Below are positions 1-9,569 of a stretch of DNA of 64,000 nt, piece after piece. The notes under the pieces are model-generated. The model did no database searches. It worked only from the letters and a program-made list of their open reading frames with translations, and was not told where the DNA came from. The DNA is from Brevundimonas intermedia (GTDB lineage: Bacteria; Pseudomonadota; Alphaproteobacteria; Caulobacterales; Caulobacteraceae). Every line of letters begins with the position of its first letter. Position 1 is the stretch's first letter. Location of the stretch: assembly GCF_027922165.1 (NCBI RefSeq), contig NZ_BSFD01000010.1:62001-126000 (forward strand), written 5' to 3'. Position numbers and translations under genes: made by a program.

Positions 1-218
1 TCGATCGCCATCGGCGGCTGACCGTGGATCGCGGCTAGGCCGGCGCGGCAGACGCGGCGCAGATCGGCCGCGCTCAGAACCTCAGGGGCCGTCTGCACGG
101 CGTCGGACGGTTTGGCCGCAGCCTTCTGGGCCACAGTCGGGGCAGTCTTCTCAGCAGGCTGGCCACAGGCTGCCAAAGCCAATCCGGATAGGCCCAGAAC
201 TACGAGGAGCTTAAGCAT
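1..218 (-). CDS. Putative lipoprotein, 3' end outside the window
   Basis: Reading leftwards from an ATG at 218, the first 17 residues are a short hydrophobic signal ending in a lipobox (LALAAC), so Cys18 would be lipidated and the protein anchored in a membrane. The visible remainder is Ala/Pro/Lys-rich, then a region with two cysteines (AADLRRVCRAGLAA). The start overlaps the stop of the membrane gene at 211-582 by 8 bp and has a GGGAGG ribosome site, so it is translated as the next gene of the nuo transcript. The function is unknown. Confidence 0.6.
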   Translation of the reverse strand, partial: MLKLLVVLGLSGLALAACGQPAEKTAPTVAQKAAAKPSDAVQTAPEVLSAADLRRVCRAGLAAIHGQPPMAI

Positions 219-582
219 ATAAGCCCTCCCACCTGGACTTAAGCCAGTTCATGCCAGACCTCATCACAACGGCAATCAGGCCGAGGACGCAAAGACTGGT
301 GCTGATCAGATAAGGCCAGAAGGCCGCACTTAGAGTTTGAGCGAACAAACCCTCCATGGGCCCGACTTCAACGTCGTTTTGCACAAGAACAAAGAAGACA
401 AGGACGGTCATGGCGGGGATAGCCGCTGCAACGACCAGCAGCGCCCCCGACCGAAGCTGGTAACGCAGGAAGCGCACGGCTCCGACAACGAAAGCCGCAA
501 GCCACGCAGGCCAGAATATCACCGCGCTCATACCGAAGGCGAATGCAATCTGGTTCAGGACTGGGGTTTCGTAGCCTTGCAT
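211..582 (-). CDS. Small three-helix inner-membrane protein downstream of nuoF
   Basis: This 123-aa protein has three hydrophobic stretches (about residues 8-37, 43-70 and 90-111) and a short acidic loop. The ATG at 582 lies 2 bp after the nuoF stop, with GGAG just upstream, so it is co-transcribed with the complex I genes. I do not recognise a family. Position suggests an accessory of the respiratory operon, but nothing in the sequence proves it. Confidence 0.6.
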   Translation of the reverse strand: MQGYETPVLNQIAFAFGMSAVIFWPAWLAAFVVGAVRFLRYQLRSGALLVVAAAIPAMTVLVFFVLVQNDVEVGPMEGLFAQTLSAAFWPYLISTSLCVLGLIAVVMRSGMNWLKSRWEGLYA

Positions 583-584
583 CA

Positions 585-1898
585 CTACTCCGCCGCGATC
601 GCGTGGCCGGCGAAGTTCGCGCGGCGGCTGCGGTAGTTGGCGATACGCTCTTCGATCTCGTGACGGAAGTGACGGATCAGGCCCTGAACCGGCCAGGCGG
701 CCGCGTCGCCCAGGGCGCAGATGGTGTGGCCCTCGACCTGGCCAGCGACGTCCAGCAGCAGGTCGATTTCCGACGGATCGGCCTCGCCCACAGCCATACG
801 CTCCAGCACGCGCCACATCCAGCCGGTGCCTTCACGGCACGGCGTGCACTGGCCGCAGCTCTCATGCTTGTAGAAATAGCTGATGCGGGCGATGGCCTTC
901 ACCAGGTCGGTGGAGTTGTCCATCACGATGACGGCGGCGGTGCCCAGGCCCGAACGCATTTCGCGCAGGCTGTCGAAGTCCATCAGCGCCGTCTCGGACA
1001 TTTCGCGCGTGATCAGCGGCACGGACGAACCGCCCGGAATGATAGCCTTCAGATTGTCCCAGCCGCCGCGCACGCCGCCGCAGTGTTCTTCCAGCAGTTG
1101 CCTCAGCGGGATCGACATGGCCTCTTCGACCACGCAGGGCGCGTTCACATGGCCCGAGATGGCCATCAGCTTGGTGCCGGTGTTGTTCGGACGACCAAAG
1201 CCGGCGAACCAGCCGGCGCCGCGACGCAGGATGGTGCCGACGACGGCGATCGACTCGACGTTGTTCACCGTGGTGGGGCAGCCGTACAGGCCTGCGCCGG
1301 CCGGGAACGGCGGCTTCAGACGGGGTTGGCCCTTCTTGCCCTCCAGCGATTCCAGCAGGGCGGTCTCTTCACCACAGATATAGGCGCCGGCGCCGTGGTG
1401 GATATAGACGTCGAAGTCCCAGCCGTGGACGTTGTCCTTGCCGATCAGCTTGGCCTCATAGGCCTGCTTGACCGCCGCCTCCATCCGCTCGCGTTCCAGC
1501 ACATATTCGCCGCGCAGATAGATGTAGCAGGCGTGGGCCTGCATGGCGAAGGAGGCGATCAGGCAGCCTTCGATCAGCAGTTGGGGATCATGACGCATGA
1601 TCTCCCGGTCCTTGCAGGTGCCGGGTTCGGATTCATCGGCGTTGACAACCAGGTAGTGGGGACGATCCTTCACTTCCTTGGGCATGAAGGACCACTTCAG
1701 CCCGGTCGAGAAACCGGCGCCGCCGCGACCGCGCAGGCCGGACGCCTTGACGTTGTTGATGATCCAGTCGCGGCCAAGATCCAGCATGTCCTTGGTGGCG
1801 TTCCAGGCGCCACGTTTCTTCGCCCCGTCCAGCGTCCAGTCCTGGAAGCCGTACAGGTTGGTGAAGATCCGGTCCTTGTCTTCGAGAATGCCGACCAT
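585..1898 (-). CDS. nuoF: NADH-quinone oxidoreductase subunit F (NADH/FMN-binding)
   Basis: NuoF oxidises NADH through FMN and passes electrons to a 4Fe-4S cluster in the peripheral arm of complex I. The 437-aa product has the NADH-binding Gly loop ([16 protein letters not shown]), the FMN/NADH segment [20 protein letters not shown], and the cluster cysteines [11 protein letters not shown] and HTICALGD. The ATG at 1898 follows GGAGGAG and gives the family's usual N-terminus ([12 protein letters not shown]). The frame stays open for a further 118 codons upstream (see 1899-2237), which I do not include. It belongs to the leftward nuoA-F run. Confidence 0.95.
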   Translation of the reverse strand: MVGILEDKDRIFTNLYGFQDWTLDGAKKRGAWNATKDMLDLGRDWIINNVKASGLRGRGGAGFSTGLKWSFMPKEVKDRPHYLVVNADESEPGTCKDREIMRHDPQLLIEGCLIASFAMQAHACYIYLRGEYVLERERMEAAVKQAYEAKLIGKDNVHGWDFDVYIHHGAGAYICGEETALLESLEGKKGQPRLKPPFPAGAGLYGCPTTVNNVESIAVVGTILRRGAGWFAGFGRPNNTGTKLMAISGHVNAPCVVEEAMSIPLRQLLEEHCGGVRGGWDNLKAIIPGGSSVPLITREMSETALMDFDSLREMRSGLGTAAVIVMDNSTDLVKAIARISYFYKHESCGQCTPCREGTGWMWRVLERMAVGEADPSEIDLLLDVAGQVEGHTICALGDAAAWPVQGLIRHFRHEIEERIANYRSRRANFAGHAIAAE

Positions 1899-2237
1899 CA
1901 GGCTGCTCCTCCGTCTACGCCGACGGGGGGGACCGAGAGCGGACTGGCGTTCGAGGCCGAGATCGCGTTGGCCGGGAGGCGGCTGACGCGGTTCAGGGCT
2001 GGGGGTGTTACGCGGTTCGGAAGCATCAGCAGGACCGGGTGAAGGCGTAGAGGACGCGGTCGCGGGGGCGACCGAAGGGGATGTTGGCGGGGTTTGCGCC
2101 GATACGGGCCCGGCGCTCAGCGACAGGCTGGCCGCGCCGGCCAGATTGACCAGCAATCGGCCCGTCCCGGCGGGGCTCCACCCGCCTCGGCCGCGCTTGG
2201 GCGCGCGGCGCCCTGCCCGTTTCTGATCCATCGACAT
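1899..2237 (-). other. Open frame in phase with nuoF, with signal-peptide-like start
   Basis: About 390 bp separate nuoF from the 93-aa gene. One frame is open from ATGs at 2237/2231 right into nuoF without a stop. It would encode a basic n-region, a hydrophobic stretch ([16 protein letters not shown]), a signal-peptidase-like VSA-Q site, and then a Pro/Ser/Thr-rich and Arg-rich tail. A second frame (2026-2295) starts inside the stop of the 93-aa gene but gives only low-complexity Arg-rich protein. Either there is a short secreted protein whose stop was lost, or this is spacer. Confidence 0.3.
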
Positions 2238-2291
2238 GGCGCCCCCCGGCACGCTGCATCGAATTCATGGAACCATAATAGATCGACGCCG

Positions 2292-2573
2292 TCATGACGT
2301 TGCGCCTTCCAACTCGCGCATCCGGCGTTTGTGATGCCGATTGCGGGTGTAGATGGCGCCGATGACGCAGGCCCAGCCGAAGCCGAGCATGACGTAGGAC
2401 AGGGTGAAGGCCCATTCGCCGAGGCCCGGCGTCCCCTGACGGGTCAGCAGGATCAGCATGGCCGCGCCGACCACGAGCGCGAGCCCGCCGGCGCGCAGGG
2501 GGCGCGCGACCTGGCGCAGCTCCTTGCGGTATGCGGCGCGGCCTTCGTCGCTGTCGAGGTCGGGTGCAGGCAT
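2292..2573 (-). CDS. 93-aa membrane protein between nuoE and nuoF
   Basis: This small protein has a charged N-terminus (about residues 1-25), two hydrophobic segments (roughly 27-44 and 52-74) and a basic C-terminus rich in Arg and His. Its ATG overlaps the nuoE stop (ATGA), so it is translationally coupled to nuoE. A gene of this kind is not one of the 14 standard complex I subunits. It could be an assembly or stability factor, but that is inference from position only. Confidence 0.75.
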   Translation of the reverse strand: MPAPDLDSDEGRAAYRKELRQVARPLRAGGLALVVGAAMLILLTRQGTPGLGEWAFTLSYVMLGFGWACVIGAIYTRNRHHKRRMRELEGATS

Positions 2574-3250
2574 CAGGCCGGGGCCTTCTCGACCGGCGCC
2601 GGATCGCTGTTGGGCAGCTTCTTGATCGGCTTGGCGGCCGAACCGTCATACAGTTTCGGATCCAGCAGGGTCTTGGCCCCGCCGGCCGGTTCGGACGTCG
2701 CGCGGCCCTGATAGGAGCCCGGCTTGGGCGTCTTGCCGGCGGCGAAGTCGTCGATGATCTGGCCGATGGTTTCGGGCGTCAGGTCTTCGAAATAATAGTC
2801 GTTGATCTGGGCCATGGGCGCGTTCGAACAGGCGCCCAGGCATTCGACTTCCTGCCAGGTGAAACGGCCGTCGGCGGACAGATGGTCCTTGGGACCGATC
2901 TTCTCCTTGCAGACCTTCATCAGCTCATTGGCGCCGCGCAGCATGCACGGGGTGGTGCCGCACACCTGGATCAAGGCGGTCTTGCCGACCGGCTCCAGCA
3001 TGAACATGGTGTAGAAGGTCGCGACCTCCAGCACCCGGATGAAGGGCATGCCCAGCAGTTCGCCGATGGCGCGGATGGCGGGTTCGGAGACCCAGCCTTC
3101 CTGTTTCTGGACCAGCCACAGGATCGGGATCACCGCCGACTGGCGACGGTTTTCCGGATACTTCTTGATCCACCATTCGGCCTTGGCCTTGGTGTCCTTC
3201 GAAAAGGCGAACGAGGCCGGCTGTTCCTTGGCGAGACGACGAACGCTCAT
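2573..3250 (-). CDS. nuoE: NADH-quinone oxidoreductase subunit E (2Fe-2S)
   Basis: The 225-aa subunit carries the N1a 2Fe-2S cluster next to NuoF in the NADH dehydrogenase module. The thioredoxin-like domain occupies about residues 20-170, with the cluster ligands in [10 protein letters not shown] and CLGACSNAP. The C-terminal ~55 residues are a Pro/Ala/Lys-rich extension, as in other alphaproteobacterial NuoE. It overlaps nuoD by 4 bp and the 93-aa gene by 1 bp, consistent with one transcript. Confidence 0.95.
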   Translation of the reverse strand: MSVRRLAKEQPASFAFSKDTKAKAEWWIKKYPENRRQSAVIPILWLVQKQEGWVSEPAIRAIGELLGMPFIRVLEVATFYTMFMLEPVGKTALIQVCGTTPCMLRGANELMKVCKEKIGPKDHLSADGRFTWQEVECLGACSNAPMAQINDYYFEDLTPETIGQIIDDFAAGKTPKPGSYQGRATSEPAGGAKTLLDPKLYDGSAAKPIKKLPNSDPAPVEKAPA

Positions 3251-4521
3251 CGGTCCACTTCTCCGAAAACGATGTCGAGCGAGCCCAGGATGGCGGAGAC
3301 GTCAGCCAGCTGGTGGCCGCGGTTCATCCAGTCCATCGCCTGCAGGTGACGGAAGCCCGGCGCCGAGATCTTGACGCGGTAAGGTTTGTTGGTGCCGTCC
3401 GACACCAGATAGATGCCGAACTCGCCCTTGGGCGCTTCGACCGAGGCGTAGACCTCGCCCTCGGGCGTCTTGAAGCCCTCGGTGTACAGCTTGAAGTGAT
3501 GGATCAGGGATTCCATCGACCGCTTCATCTCGCCGCGACGCGGCGGAACGATCTTGTTGTCCTCGATCATCACCGGCTCGCCGGGGCAGTTGCGCAGCTT
3601 GTGGATGCACTGCTCCATGATCCGCACCGACTGCTTCATCTCCTCAATGCGGCAGAGGTAACGATCCCAGCAGTCGCCGTTCTTGCCGACCGGAACATCG
3701 AACTCCAGCTCGGCGTAGCACTCGTACGGCTGTGACTTGCGCAGATCCCAGGCGATGTCCGAGCCGCGCAGCATGACGCCGGTGAAGCCCCAGGCCAGGG
3801 CCTGTTCCTTGGACACCACGCCGATGTCGACGTTGCGCTGCTTGAAGATGCGGTTCTCGGTGACCAGGCTCTCGATATCGGCCAGGGCCTTGGGGAACTC
3901 CAGGCACCAGCGACCGATGTCGTCGATCAGGTCCATCGGCAGGTCCTGGTGGACGCCGCCGGGACGGAAATAGTTGGCGTGCAGACGCGCGCCGCAAGCC
4001 CGCTCGTAGAAGACCATCAGCTTTTCGCGCTCTTCGTGACCCCACAGCGGGGGCGTCAGAGCGCCGACGTCCATGGCCTGCATGGTCGCGTTCAGCAGGT
4101 GGTTCCCGATCCGGCCGATCTCCGAATAGAGGACGCGGATCAGCTGGGCCCTGTACGGCACCTCGACGCCGAGCAGCTTCTCGATGGCCAGGCAGAAGGC
4201 GTGTTCCTGGTTCATCGGCGCGACATAGTCGAGCCGGTCCAGATAGGGCACGTTCTGCAGGTAGGTGCGAGCCTCCATCAGCTTTTCGGTGCCGCGGTGC
4301 AGCAGGCCGATGTGCGGATCGACGCGTTCGACGATTTCGCCGTCCAGCTCCAGCACCAGGCGCAGCACGCCGTGCGCAGCCGGGTGCTGCGGGCCGAAGT
4401 TGATGGTGAACTTGCGGTCGTCCATCGCCTTGGCGTGGTCGGTGCGGTGATCGACCGGCATGTCCTCGAAAGGATCGATGGCGCCGTTCACGGGCGCGGT
4501 TACGGGGGCTCCGTCAGCCAT
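3247..4521 (-). CDS. nuoD: NADH-quinone oxidoreductase subunit D (49 kDa)
   Basis: NuoD forms part of the quinone-binding chamber at the junction of the peripheral and membrane arms. The family signature [15 protein letters not shown] is near residue 40, and the C-terminus ends [16 protein letters not shown] as usual. The ATG at 4521 ([10 protein letters not shown]) overlaps the nuoC stop (ATGA). A longer upstream frame is only nuoC sequence read out of phase. 424 aa. Confidence 0.95.
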   Translation of the reverse strand: MADGAPVTAPVNGAIDPFEDMPVDHRTDHAKAMDDRKFTINFGPQHPAAHGVLRLVLELDGEIVERVDPHIGLLHRGTEKLMEARTYLQNVPYLDRLDYVAPMNQEHAFCLAIEKLLGVEVPYRAQLIRVLYSEIGRIGNHLLNATMQAMDVGALTPPLWGHEEREKLMVFYERACGARLHANYFRPGGVHQDLPMDLIDDIGRWCLEFPKALADIESLVTENRIFKQRNVDIGVVSKEQALAWGFTGVMLRGSDIAWDLRKSQPYECYAELEFDVPVGKNGDCWDRYLCRIEEMKQSVRIMEQCIHKLRNCPGEPVMIEDNKIVPPRRGEMKRSMESLIHHFKLYTEGFKTPEGEVYASVEAPKGEFGIYLVSDGTNKPYRVKISAPGFRHLQAMDWMNRGHQLADVSAILGSLDIVFGEVDR

Positions 4522-5150
4522 CAGCCCTTCACTCCTGCCTTTTCGTCGCCGGGAAGCACGGGCGCCGGATAATCGGCCCCTTCCCACGGCGACAGGAAGT
4601 CGAACGTCCGGAATTCCTGCGTCAGCTTGACGGGTTCATAGACGACCCGCTTCTGCTCTTCGTCGTAACGGACCTCGACATAGCCGGACATCGGGAAGTC
4701 CTTGCGCAGCGGATGCCCTTCGAAGCCGTAGTCGGTCAGCAGGCGACGCATGTCGGGGTGGCCCGAGAAGATCACGCCATACATGTCGTAGGCTTCGCGT
4801 TCGAACCAGCCGGCCGAAGGATAGACTTCGGACACGGTCGGCACAGGCTGGACCTCGTCGGTCACGACCTTGACGCGGACCCGCGCGTTCCGGGTCAGCG
4901 ACAGCAGATGATAGACGATCTCGAACCGCTCTTCACGATCCGGATAGTCGGCGCCGCAGAGGTCCAGCAGTTGCTGGAAGCCGAAACGGTCGCGCAACCC
5001 GGTCATGACCTCGACGATCCGCTCGCGCGGCGCGACCAGGGTCAGCTCCCCGAACGCCACCTGAGCCTCGACACCCAGGGCCCCCACCAGCTCGGCGCCC
5101 ATCGGCGTCAACGCGGCCTCGAACTGGGCCTGAACAGCCAGCGAGCTCAT
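4521..5150 (-). CDS. nuoC: NADH-quinone oxidoreductase subunit C (30 kDa)
   Basis: The 209-aa subunit joins NuoD to the rest of the hydrogenase-like module. It shows the 30-kDa signature [20 protein letters not shown] followed by [18 protein letters not shown]. It overlaps the end of nuoB by 4 bp and the start of nuoD by 1 bp. NuoC and NuoD are separate here, not fused as in E. coli. Confidence 0.95.
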   Translation of the reverse strand: MSSLAVQAQFEAALTPMGAELVGALGVEAQVAFGELTLVAPRERIVEVMTGLRDRFGFQQLLDLCGADYPDREERFEIVYHLLSLTRNARVRVKVVTDEVQPVPTVSEVYPSAGWFEREAYDMYGVIFSGHPDMRRLLTDYGFEGHPLRKDFPMSGYVEVRYDEEQKRVVYEPVKLTQEFRTFDFLSPWEGADYPAPVLPGDEKAGVKG

Positions 5151-5749
5151 CGATCGATGGTCCCCGTGCGACGAATCTTCTTCTGCAACTGCAGCAGGCC
5201 GTACAGCAGCGCCTCCGCCGTCGGCGGGCACCCCGGCACATAGACGTCCACCGGCACGACCCGGTCGCAGCCGCGAACAACGCTGTAGCTGTAGTGGTAG
5301 TAGCCGCCGCCGTTGGCGCAGCTGCCCATGGACACGACGTAGCGCGGGTCGGGCATCTGGTCGTAGACCTTGCGGATGGCGGGGGCCATCTTGTTGGTCA
5401 GGGTGCCGGCGACGATCATCAGGTCTGAGTGACGCGGGCTGCCGCGCGGAGCCATGCCGAAACGTTCCACGTCGAAACGCGGCATCGACATCTGGATCAT
5501 CTCGACGGCGCAGCAGGCCAGGCCGAAGGTCATCCACATCAGCGAGCCGGTGCGCGCCCAGGTGATGACGTCGTCCAGCGAGGCGGTCAGGAAGCCGCGC
5601 TCGCCTAGCTCCATATTGACTGACTCGAAGAACTTGTCGTGGATCTTGGGATCATAGCCCTCGACCATCGAACGGGCGGCCGAGTTGGCCGGAACCACTG
5701 CCCCGGCCGAAACGCTGGCCAGCGGCGAGGAGGGTGCGACTATTCCCAT
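5147..5749 (-). CDS. nuoB: NADH-quinone oxidoreductase subunit B (cluster N2)
   Basis: NuoB holds the terminal 4Fe-4S cluster N2 that reduces ubiquinone. The ligands are visible: the CC pair in [10 protein letters not shown], a Cys in [10 protein letters not shown] and one in [14 protein letters not shown]. It is 200 aa with an Ala/Ser-rich N-terminal extension of about 35 residues. It overlaps the end of nuoA by 10 bp. Confidence 0.96.
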   Translation of the reverse strand: MGIVAPSSPLASVSAGAVVPANSAARSMVEGYDPKIHDKFFESVNMELGERGFLTASLDDVITWARTGSLMWMTFGLACCAVEMIQMSMPRFDVERFGMAPRGSPRHSDLMIVAGTLTNKMAPAIRKVYDQMPDPRYVVSMGSCANGGGYYHYSYSVVRGCDRVVPVDVYVPGCPPTAEALLYGLLQLQKKIRRTGTIDR

Positions 5750-6117
5750 TCCAGGGCTCCCTTCTTCCATTCGTAGATGAAGCCGATGGTCAGGACGCCC
5801 AGGAAGACCATCATCGACCAGAAGGCGAAGATCATGCCGGCGTGCGACAGGTCGAACATCGACACCGCCCACGGGAACAAGAAGGCCACTTCCAGGTCGA
5901 AGATGATGAAGAGGATCGACACCAGATAGAAGCGGACGTCGAACTTCATCCGGGCGTCGTCGAAGGCGTTGAACCCGCATTCATAGGCGGACAGCTTCTC
6001 TGAATCGGGATTCTTGGGCGCCAGCAGCATCGGCAGGGCGATGAAAAGCACGCCGATGAAGGCGGCGATGCCGGCGAAGATAATGACCGGCAGATACTCG
6101 AGCAGAAATGCGTTCAT
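5740..6117 (-). CDS. nuoA: NADH-quinone oxidoreductase subunit A
   Basis: This is the 125-aa membrane subunit with three transmembrane helices (about residues 7-30, 65-88 and 93-115) and the conserved loop ending [16 protein letters not shown], which forms part of the quinone gate. It is the first gene of the leftward nuo run. The 205 bp upstream (6118-6322), shared with the divergent transporter, must hold the promoter, but I see no convincing -35/-10 pair in it. Confidence 0.96.
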   Translation of the reverse strand: MNAFLLEYLPVIIFAGIAAFIGVLFIALPMLLAPKNPDSEKLSAYECGFNAFDDARMKFDVRFYLVSILFIIFDLEVAFLFPWAVSMFDLSHAGMIFAFWSMMVFLGVLTIGFIYEWKKGALEWE

Positions 6118-6322
6118 TCAAAGAACCTCGGCCGCCGGGGAGAGGCGGGATTCGGCGCTTCTTAGACCCAACGTTCGCGCGGTTCAAACCCCTGCTGTGA
6201 TTGGTTTTTTATTGAGAATGGATCGCAAGTCGCGAGGCCATATGTCGCAGCGGCGCGGCTTGCCGTTTCGCCCCCTTCACGGCCCTACTGCGGCCTTGAA
6301 ATCGTAACCGAAAGTCATCTGG

Positions 6323-7933
6323 ATGAGCGCTGGCAGCCGTATCCTGAACGCCGTCGAGAGAGTGGGGAATCGGCTGCCCGATCCCGTCTTTCTCTTTCTG
6401 TGGCTGATCGGCGGCCTGATCCTGCTCAGTCTGGTCGGGGCCGGTCTGGGATGGTCCGCCGTCAATCCGGTCACGGGTGATCGGCTGGTGGCGCAAAGCC
6501 TGCTGTCGGCGGAGAATCTCGAGCGGCTGATCATCGGCATGCCGCGCACCCTGGCGGATTTCCCACCGCTGGGGATCGTAATCACCATCATCTACGGCGC
6601 CTCCGTGGCCGAGAGGACCGGGCTTTTCGCCACAGCGATTCGCGGCGCCCTGCTGAATGCCCCGCGCGCCATACTGACGCCGGTGGTGGTGATCACAGGC
6701 ATGGTCTCTCATCACGCCTCGGACGCCTCCTATGTGGTGGTGATCCCGCTGGCGGCGGTGATCTTCGCAGCGGCGGGCCGTCACCCTCTGGCGGGGCTGG
6801 CGGCGGGCTTCGCCGCCGTATCGGGCGGTTACGCCGGCAATCTGTTCCCCGGCGCCAGCGACGCTCTGATCCTGGGCATCACCGAACCGGCGGCCCATCT
6901 GATCGACCCCTCCTATTCGGTGAACATCGCCGGCAACTGGTTCTTCATTGTCGGAGTGGTGGTCGTCTTCACCCCCATCGTCTGGTTCCTGACCGACCGG
7001 GTGATCGAGCCCCGGCTGGGTCGCTGGGTCCCGTCCGAAGGCGTGGCTGCGCCCGCAGCGTCGGAAAAGCAGCCCCTGACCACGACAGAGAAGCGCGGTC
7101 TGTCCTGGGCCGGCCTGGCGCTTCTGGGTATGATCGGCCTTTGGACCCTGATCACCCTTCTGCCCGGTTCGCCGTTTGTGGATCCAGAGGCGGTGGCGGA
7201 ACAGAGGTTCAACCCGCTGTATCGTTCTCTGGTCGCCTTCTTCGCTGTGACCTTCTTCGTTCTGGGCGGCGCCTATGGAGCCGGATCCGGTTCGATCCAG
7301 TCTCATCGCGACCTGGTGAAGATGATGCGCGACGGGATCGCCCAGCTGGCGCCCTATATCGTCCTGGCCTTCTTCGCCGCCCATTTCGTCGCCATGTTCA
7401 ACTGGTCGGGCCTGGGACCGATTCTGGCGGTCAACGCCGCCGCTGAGCTGAAGACCCTCGCCCTGCCCGCCCCGCTGCTGCTGATCTGCGTCGTGCTGGT
7501 CTCATGCGTCTTCGACCTGTTCATCGGCTCGGCCTCGGCCAAATGGTCCGCCCTGGCGCCCATCGTGGTGCCCATGTTCATGCTGTTGGGAATCTCGCCC
7601 GAGATGACGACCGCGGCCTATCGAATGGGCGACTCGGTGACCAATATCGCTACGCCGCTGATGAGCTATTTCCCCCTGATCCTGACCTTCGCCCAACGCT
7701 GGGATCCGCGGTTTGGCTTGGGGTCGTTGATGGCGACCATGCTGCCCTATGCCGGCGCTTTCCTGGTCGCAGGCCTGGCCATGGTGGCGGCCTGGGTGGC
7801 GTTCGATCTGCCCGTGGGCCCGGGCGTGGGCGTCCACTACGAGCCGCCTGTCCCCGCTGTCGCCGCGCAAGAGCCGGTCACGGGCGGTCTGGCGGGTCCG
7901 CACAGCCCGCCCCAGGCGGCGGCGAGGCCGTGA
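6323..7933 (+). CDS. abgT: AbgT-family transporter
   Basis: A 536-aa polytopic membrane protein of the AbgT family (p-aminobenzoyl-glutamate uptake; some members export sulfonamides). Family features visible are the N-terminal VGNRLPDPVFLFLW, a helix-hairpin region with GMVSHHASDASYVVVIPL, and a C-terminal repeat with SGLGPILAVN and GSASAKWSALAPIVVPM. It has at least ten hydrophobic segments. It is divergent from nuoA and ends 20 bp before the left prophage repeat. The substrate cannot be told from sequence. Confidence 0.9.
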   Translation: MSAGSRILNAVERVGNRLPDPVFLFLWLIGGLILLSLVGAGLGWSAVNPVTGDRLVAQSLLSAENLERLIIGMPRTLADFPPLGIVITIIYGASVAERTGLFATAIRGALLNAPRAILTPVVVITGMVSHHASDASYVVVIPLAAVIFAAAGRHPLAGLAAGFAAVSGGYAGNLFPGASDALILGITEPAAHLIDPSYSVNIAGNWFFIVGVVVVFTPIVWFLTDRVIEPRLGRWVPSEGVAAPAASEKQPLTTTEKRGLSWAGLALLGMIGLWTLITLLPGSPFVDPEAVAEQRFNPLYRSLVAFFAVTFFVLGGAYGAGSGSIQSHRDLVKMMRDGIAQLAPYIVLAFFAAHFVAMFNWSGLGPILAVNAAAELKTLALPAPLLLICVVLVSCVFDLFIGSASAKWSALAPIVVPMFMLLGISPEMTTAAYRMGDSVTNIATPLMSYFPLILTFAQRWDPRFGLGSLMATMLPYAGAFLVAGLAMVAAWVAFDLPVGPGVGVHYEPPVPAVAAQEPVTGGLAGPHSPPQAAARP

Positions 7934-7953
7934 CGGCGGCCGCTGCGATGGAG

Positions 7954-8008
7954 CGGAAACGGTGGTAGGCGGCGACGGGTTCGAACCGCCGACCCTCTCG
8001 GTGTAAAC
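7954..8008. repeat. attL: left 55-bp copy of the tRNA-Val 3' half
   Basis: This is identical over 55 bp to 46932-46986. Read on the minus strand it contains the tRNA from the anticodon loop to CCA plus 9 bp beyond. There is no 5' half here, so it is not a tRNA gene but the chromosomal 3' end displaced by integration. Confidence 0.93.
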
Positions 8009-8091
8009 AACTGGCTTTGAGGCTGGAAGCCAGCAATGGCGGGCTTTCAACCTTTCTATGTTTCCGTTTTCGTTCCCGGTAATTTTGGCAG

Positions 8092-8113
8092 TTTCCGGGA
8101 AATAGCTGGGAAA
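8092..8113. promoter_or_regulatory. Candidate integrase arm-type site, left end
   Basis: TTTCCGGGAAATAGC at 8092-8106 matches TTTCTGGGAAATAGC at 46894-46908 in 14 of 15 positions, and GCTGGGAAA follows at once. Both copies lie inside the prophage close to an att repeat, as expected for integrase arm sites. Role inferred. Confidence 0.5.
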
Positions 8114-8416
8114 CTACAGCGCCTCGGCCGGCGCTAGGACCTGGTCGTCATTGGCCGGCTGCGGCGTCGGCGCGCCGGCGGCCTTTCGCCTCGTGGCCGT
8201 TACGGGTAGCGCGACGCGCGGGTTAGGGCTGGCGCTCTGAACGACAGTGCGTTCGATGATGATCGAGGCGACCCCGACCCATCCGCATTCTAGGTTAGAA
8301 CAGCGCAGATAGGTCTCCCGATACGTTGGGGAAACACCCCTGGACGATCGCGCGGCGGAGGCCGAACCACAGTGAGGGCAAGGCACACGGCCGCCGTATC
8401 GCTTCATCCCAAGCAT
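8114..8416 (-). CDS. ogr: Ogr/Delta-type zinc-finger late gene activator
   Basis: The 100-aa product has CPHCGS near residue 13 and CSNLECGW near residue 39, the Cys4 pattern of the P2 Ogr/Delta zinc-finger family, followed by a conserved VASIIIERTV segment and a disordered tail. In P2 this protein activates the late promoters. Here it lies, as in P2, just beyond gene D and beside the att site. The four dyads at 16215, 20295, 29454 and 32501 are its probable targets. The start could be ATG 8416 or 8407. Confidence 0.85.
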   Translation of the reverse strand: MLGMKRYGGRVPCPHCGSASAARSSRGVSPTYRETYLRCSNLECGWVGVASIIIERTVVQSASPNPRVALPVTATRRKAAGAPTPQPANDDQVLAPAEAL

Positions 8417-8477
8417 TCTGCATTTCCCTGCGCGGCCCCCACATGTCTCATAACAGAAATGGTTCCAGCGGTGCTGT

Positions 8478-8508
8478 AAAAAAACTTCAGGTTATGCGGT
8501 TTGTAACC
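8478..8508 (-). terminator. Possible terminator after gene D
   Basis: Downstream of D on the minus strand there is a short inverted repeat GGTTA-N9-TAACC (8490-8508), followed after 5 nt by seven T (8478-8484). The stem is short, so termination would be weak. It may allow read-through into ogr. Confidence 0.3.
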
Positions 8509-8516
8509 GACCATCG

Positions 8517-9569
8517 TCAGGCAGTCGTCGCCGGCGGCGCGCCCAGCTCCATCTGCAGGCTGGTCTTAAGACCGCCCGCCCCGTCCAGGCGGTGGCTGGT
8601 TTCCACGATCAGCCATTCGGCGTGATCGATCTCGGGCTTGAAGCCGCTGACCGTCACCTTGCGTTCGGGGTAGAGGGTTGGATCCCCGATCGCCAACGTG
8701 ATCGAGAACTTGGCCACCTTCCGCTTCTGTTTCGCTTGGTGGGCCTCGGCGGCCCGACGGGCCGACCGCTCGCTCGCATATGTCCTTCCCAGCTTCTTGG
8801 GATTGGTGGCTGAGCCGACGGTTACCTGGCGGCGCTGAGCGCTCCCACGGTCGTGATACTCGACCGTGACGCCGGAATAATTCTCACGCTCGGCCGATTC
8901 CCAGCGGCATCCATCGCCTTTGCGGCGGGTGATGGTGGCCGGCGGGATAGGTTGCCCTCCGGCCGTCTCCCCTGCCCCTACGGACGCGAACAGCAGCTTC
9001 TGGGCTTTCACGGTGGCCACAGCGTCGTGAAGCCGCCCCAGGCGCGCTAGGAGGGCGCTGTCGCTTTCCCGGCCCTGGGTGAGGTGATCGACGACGATGG
9101 AGGCCTTGTCGGCGGCCACAGCCGCCTCCAGCGCGTTGCGCGCCGCGATTTCGTTCAGCACGGCGCCAAGGGTCGTGTTCGACCAGGTTTGAGAACGGCG
9201 CGTTCGGAAAGCCCGCGTCAGGTCGGCCGACTTGGCTCTGATCGTCAGGACGTCGGGCGTCCCCGACCAGCATCGTTCGTCGACCTTGAAGCTGCCCTTG
9301 TCCACCAACTGAGGCACGGCGCCGTCCCGTAGTTCGAGCCACCCGAGTTTAAGGGTGATCATCGCGCCGGCGCTGGGGATGGCCAACTTACCGTCATGGT
9401 CCTTCAGGATGATCTCGAGCTCGTCAGCATCCGCGCCGCGCTTTTCAGTGAGGGACAGGCTTTCTAGGCGTGGATTGACCGCGACGTTGATGCTCTGGCC
9501 GTCGACGACCAGATCATAGACCGGGCGGCGGTGAACATACCGCGCGGCGGCGCCGTCCGACGTGCTCAC
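8517..9569 (-). CDS. D: Tail protein D (P2 gpD-like hub)
   Basis: A 350-aa homologue of the P2 late control protein D family, a T4 gp27-like baseplate hub that sits above the spike. Features are the N-terminal VYDLVVDGQSINVAVNPRLESL, a middle domain, a basic stretch around residues 250-290, and the C-terminal HAEWLIVETSHRLDGAGGL typical of the family. It overlaps the end of U by 4 bp. Confidence 0.9.
   Translation of the reverse strand: MSTSDGAAARYVHRRPVYDLVVDGQSINVAVNPRLESLSLTEKRGADADELEIILKDHDGKLAIPSAGAMITLKLGWLELRDGAVPQLVDKGSFKVDERCWSGTPDVLTIRAKSADLTRAFRTRRSQTWSNTTLGAVLNEIAARNALEAAVAADKASIVVDHLTQGRESDSALLARLGRLHDAVATVKAQKLLFASVGAGETAGGQPIPPATITRRKGDGCRWESAERENYSGVTVEYHDRGSAQRRQVTVGSATNPKKLGRTYASERSARRAAEAHQAKQKRKVAKFSITLAIGDPTLYPERKVTVSGFKPEIDHAEWLIVETSHRLDGAGGLKTSLQMELGAPPATTA

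Noticed and set aside
543-2042. Long plus-strand frame opposite nuoF
   Set aside because: Antisense shadow of a conserved gene with no recognisable protein.
2026-2295. 89-codon frame coupled to the 93-aa gene stop
   Set aside because: Coupled start but low-complexity Arg/Pro product; the competing frame with a signal-like start is no better supported, so I list only the region.
6209-7384. Minus-strand frame opposite the AbgT transporter
   Set aside because: Arg/Gln/His-rich shadow of the transporter codons.
7954-8008. Second tRNA-Val gene
   Set aside because: Only the 3' half from the anticodon loop is present; it is the attL copy.
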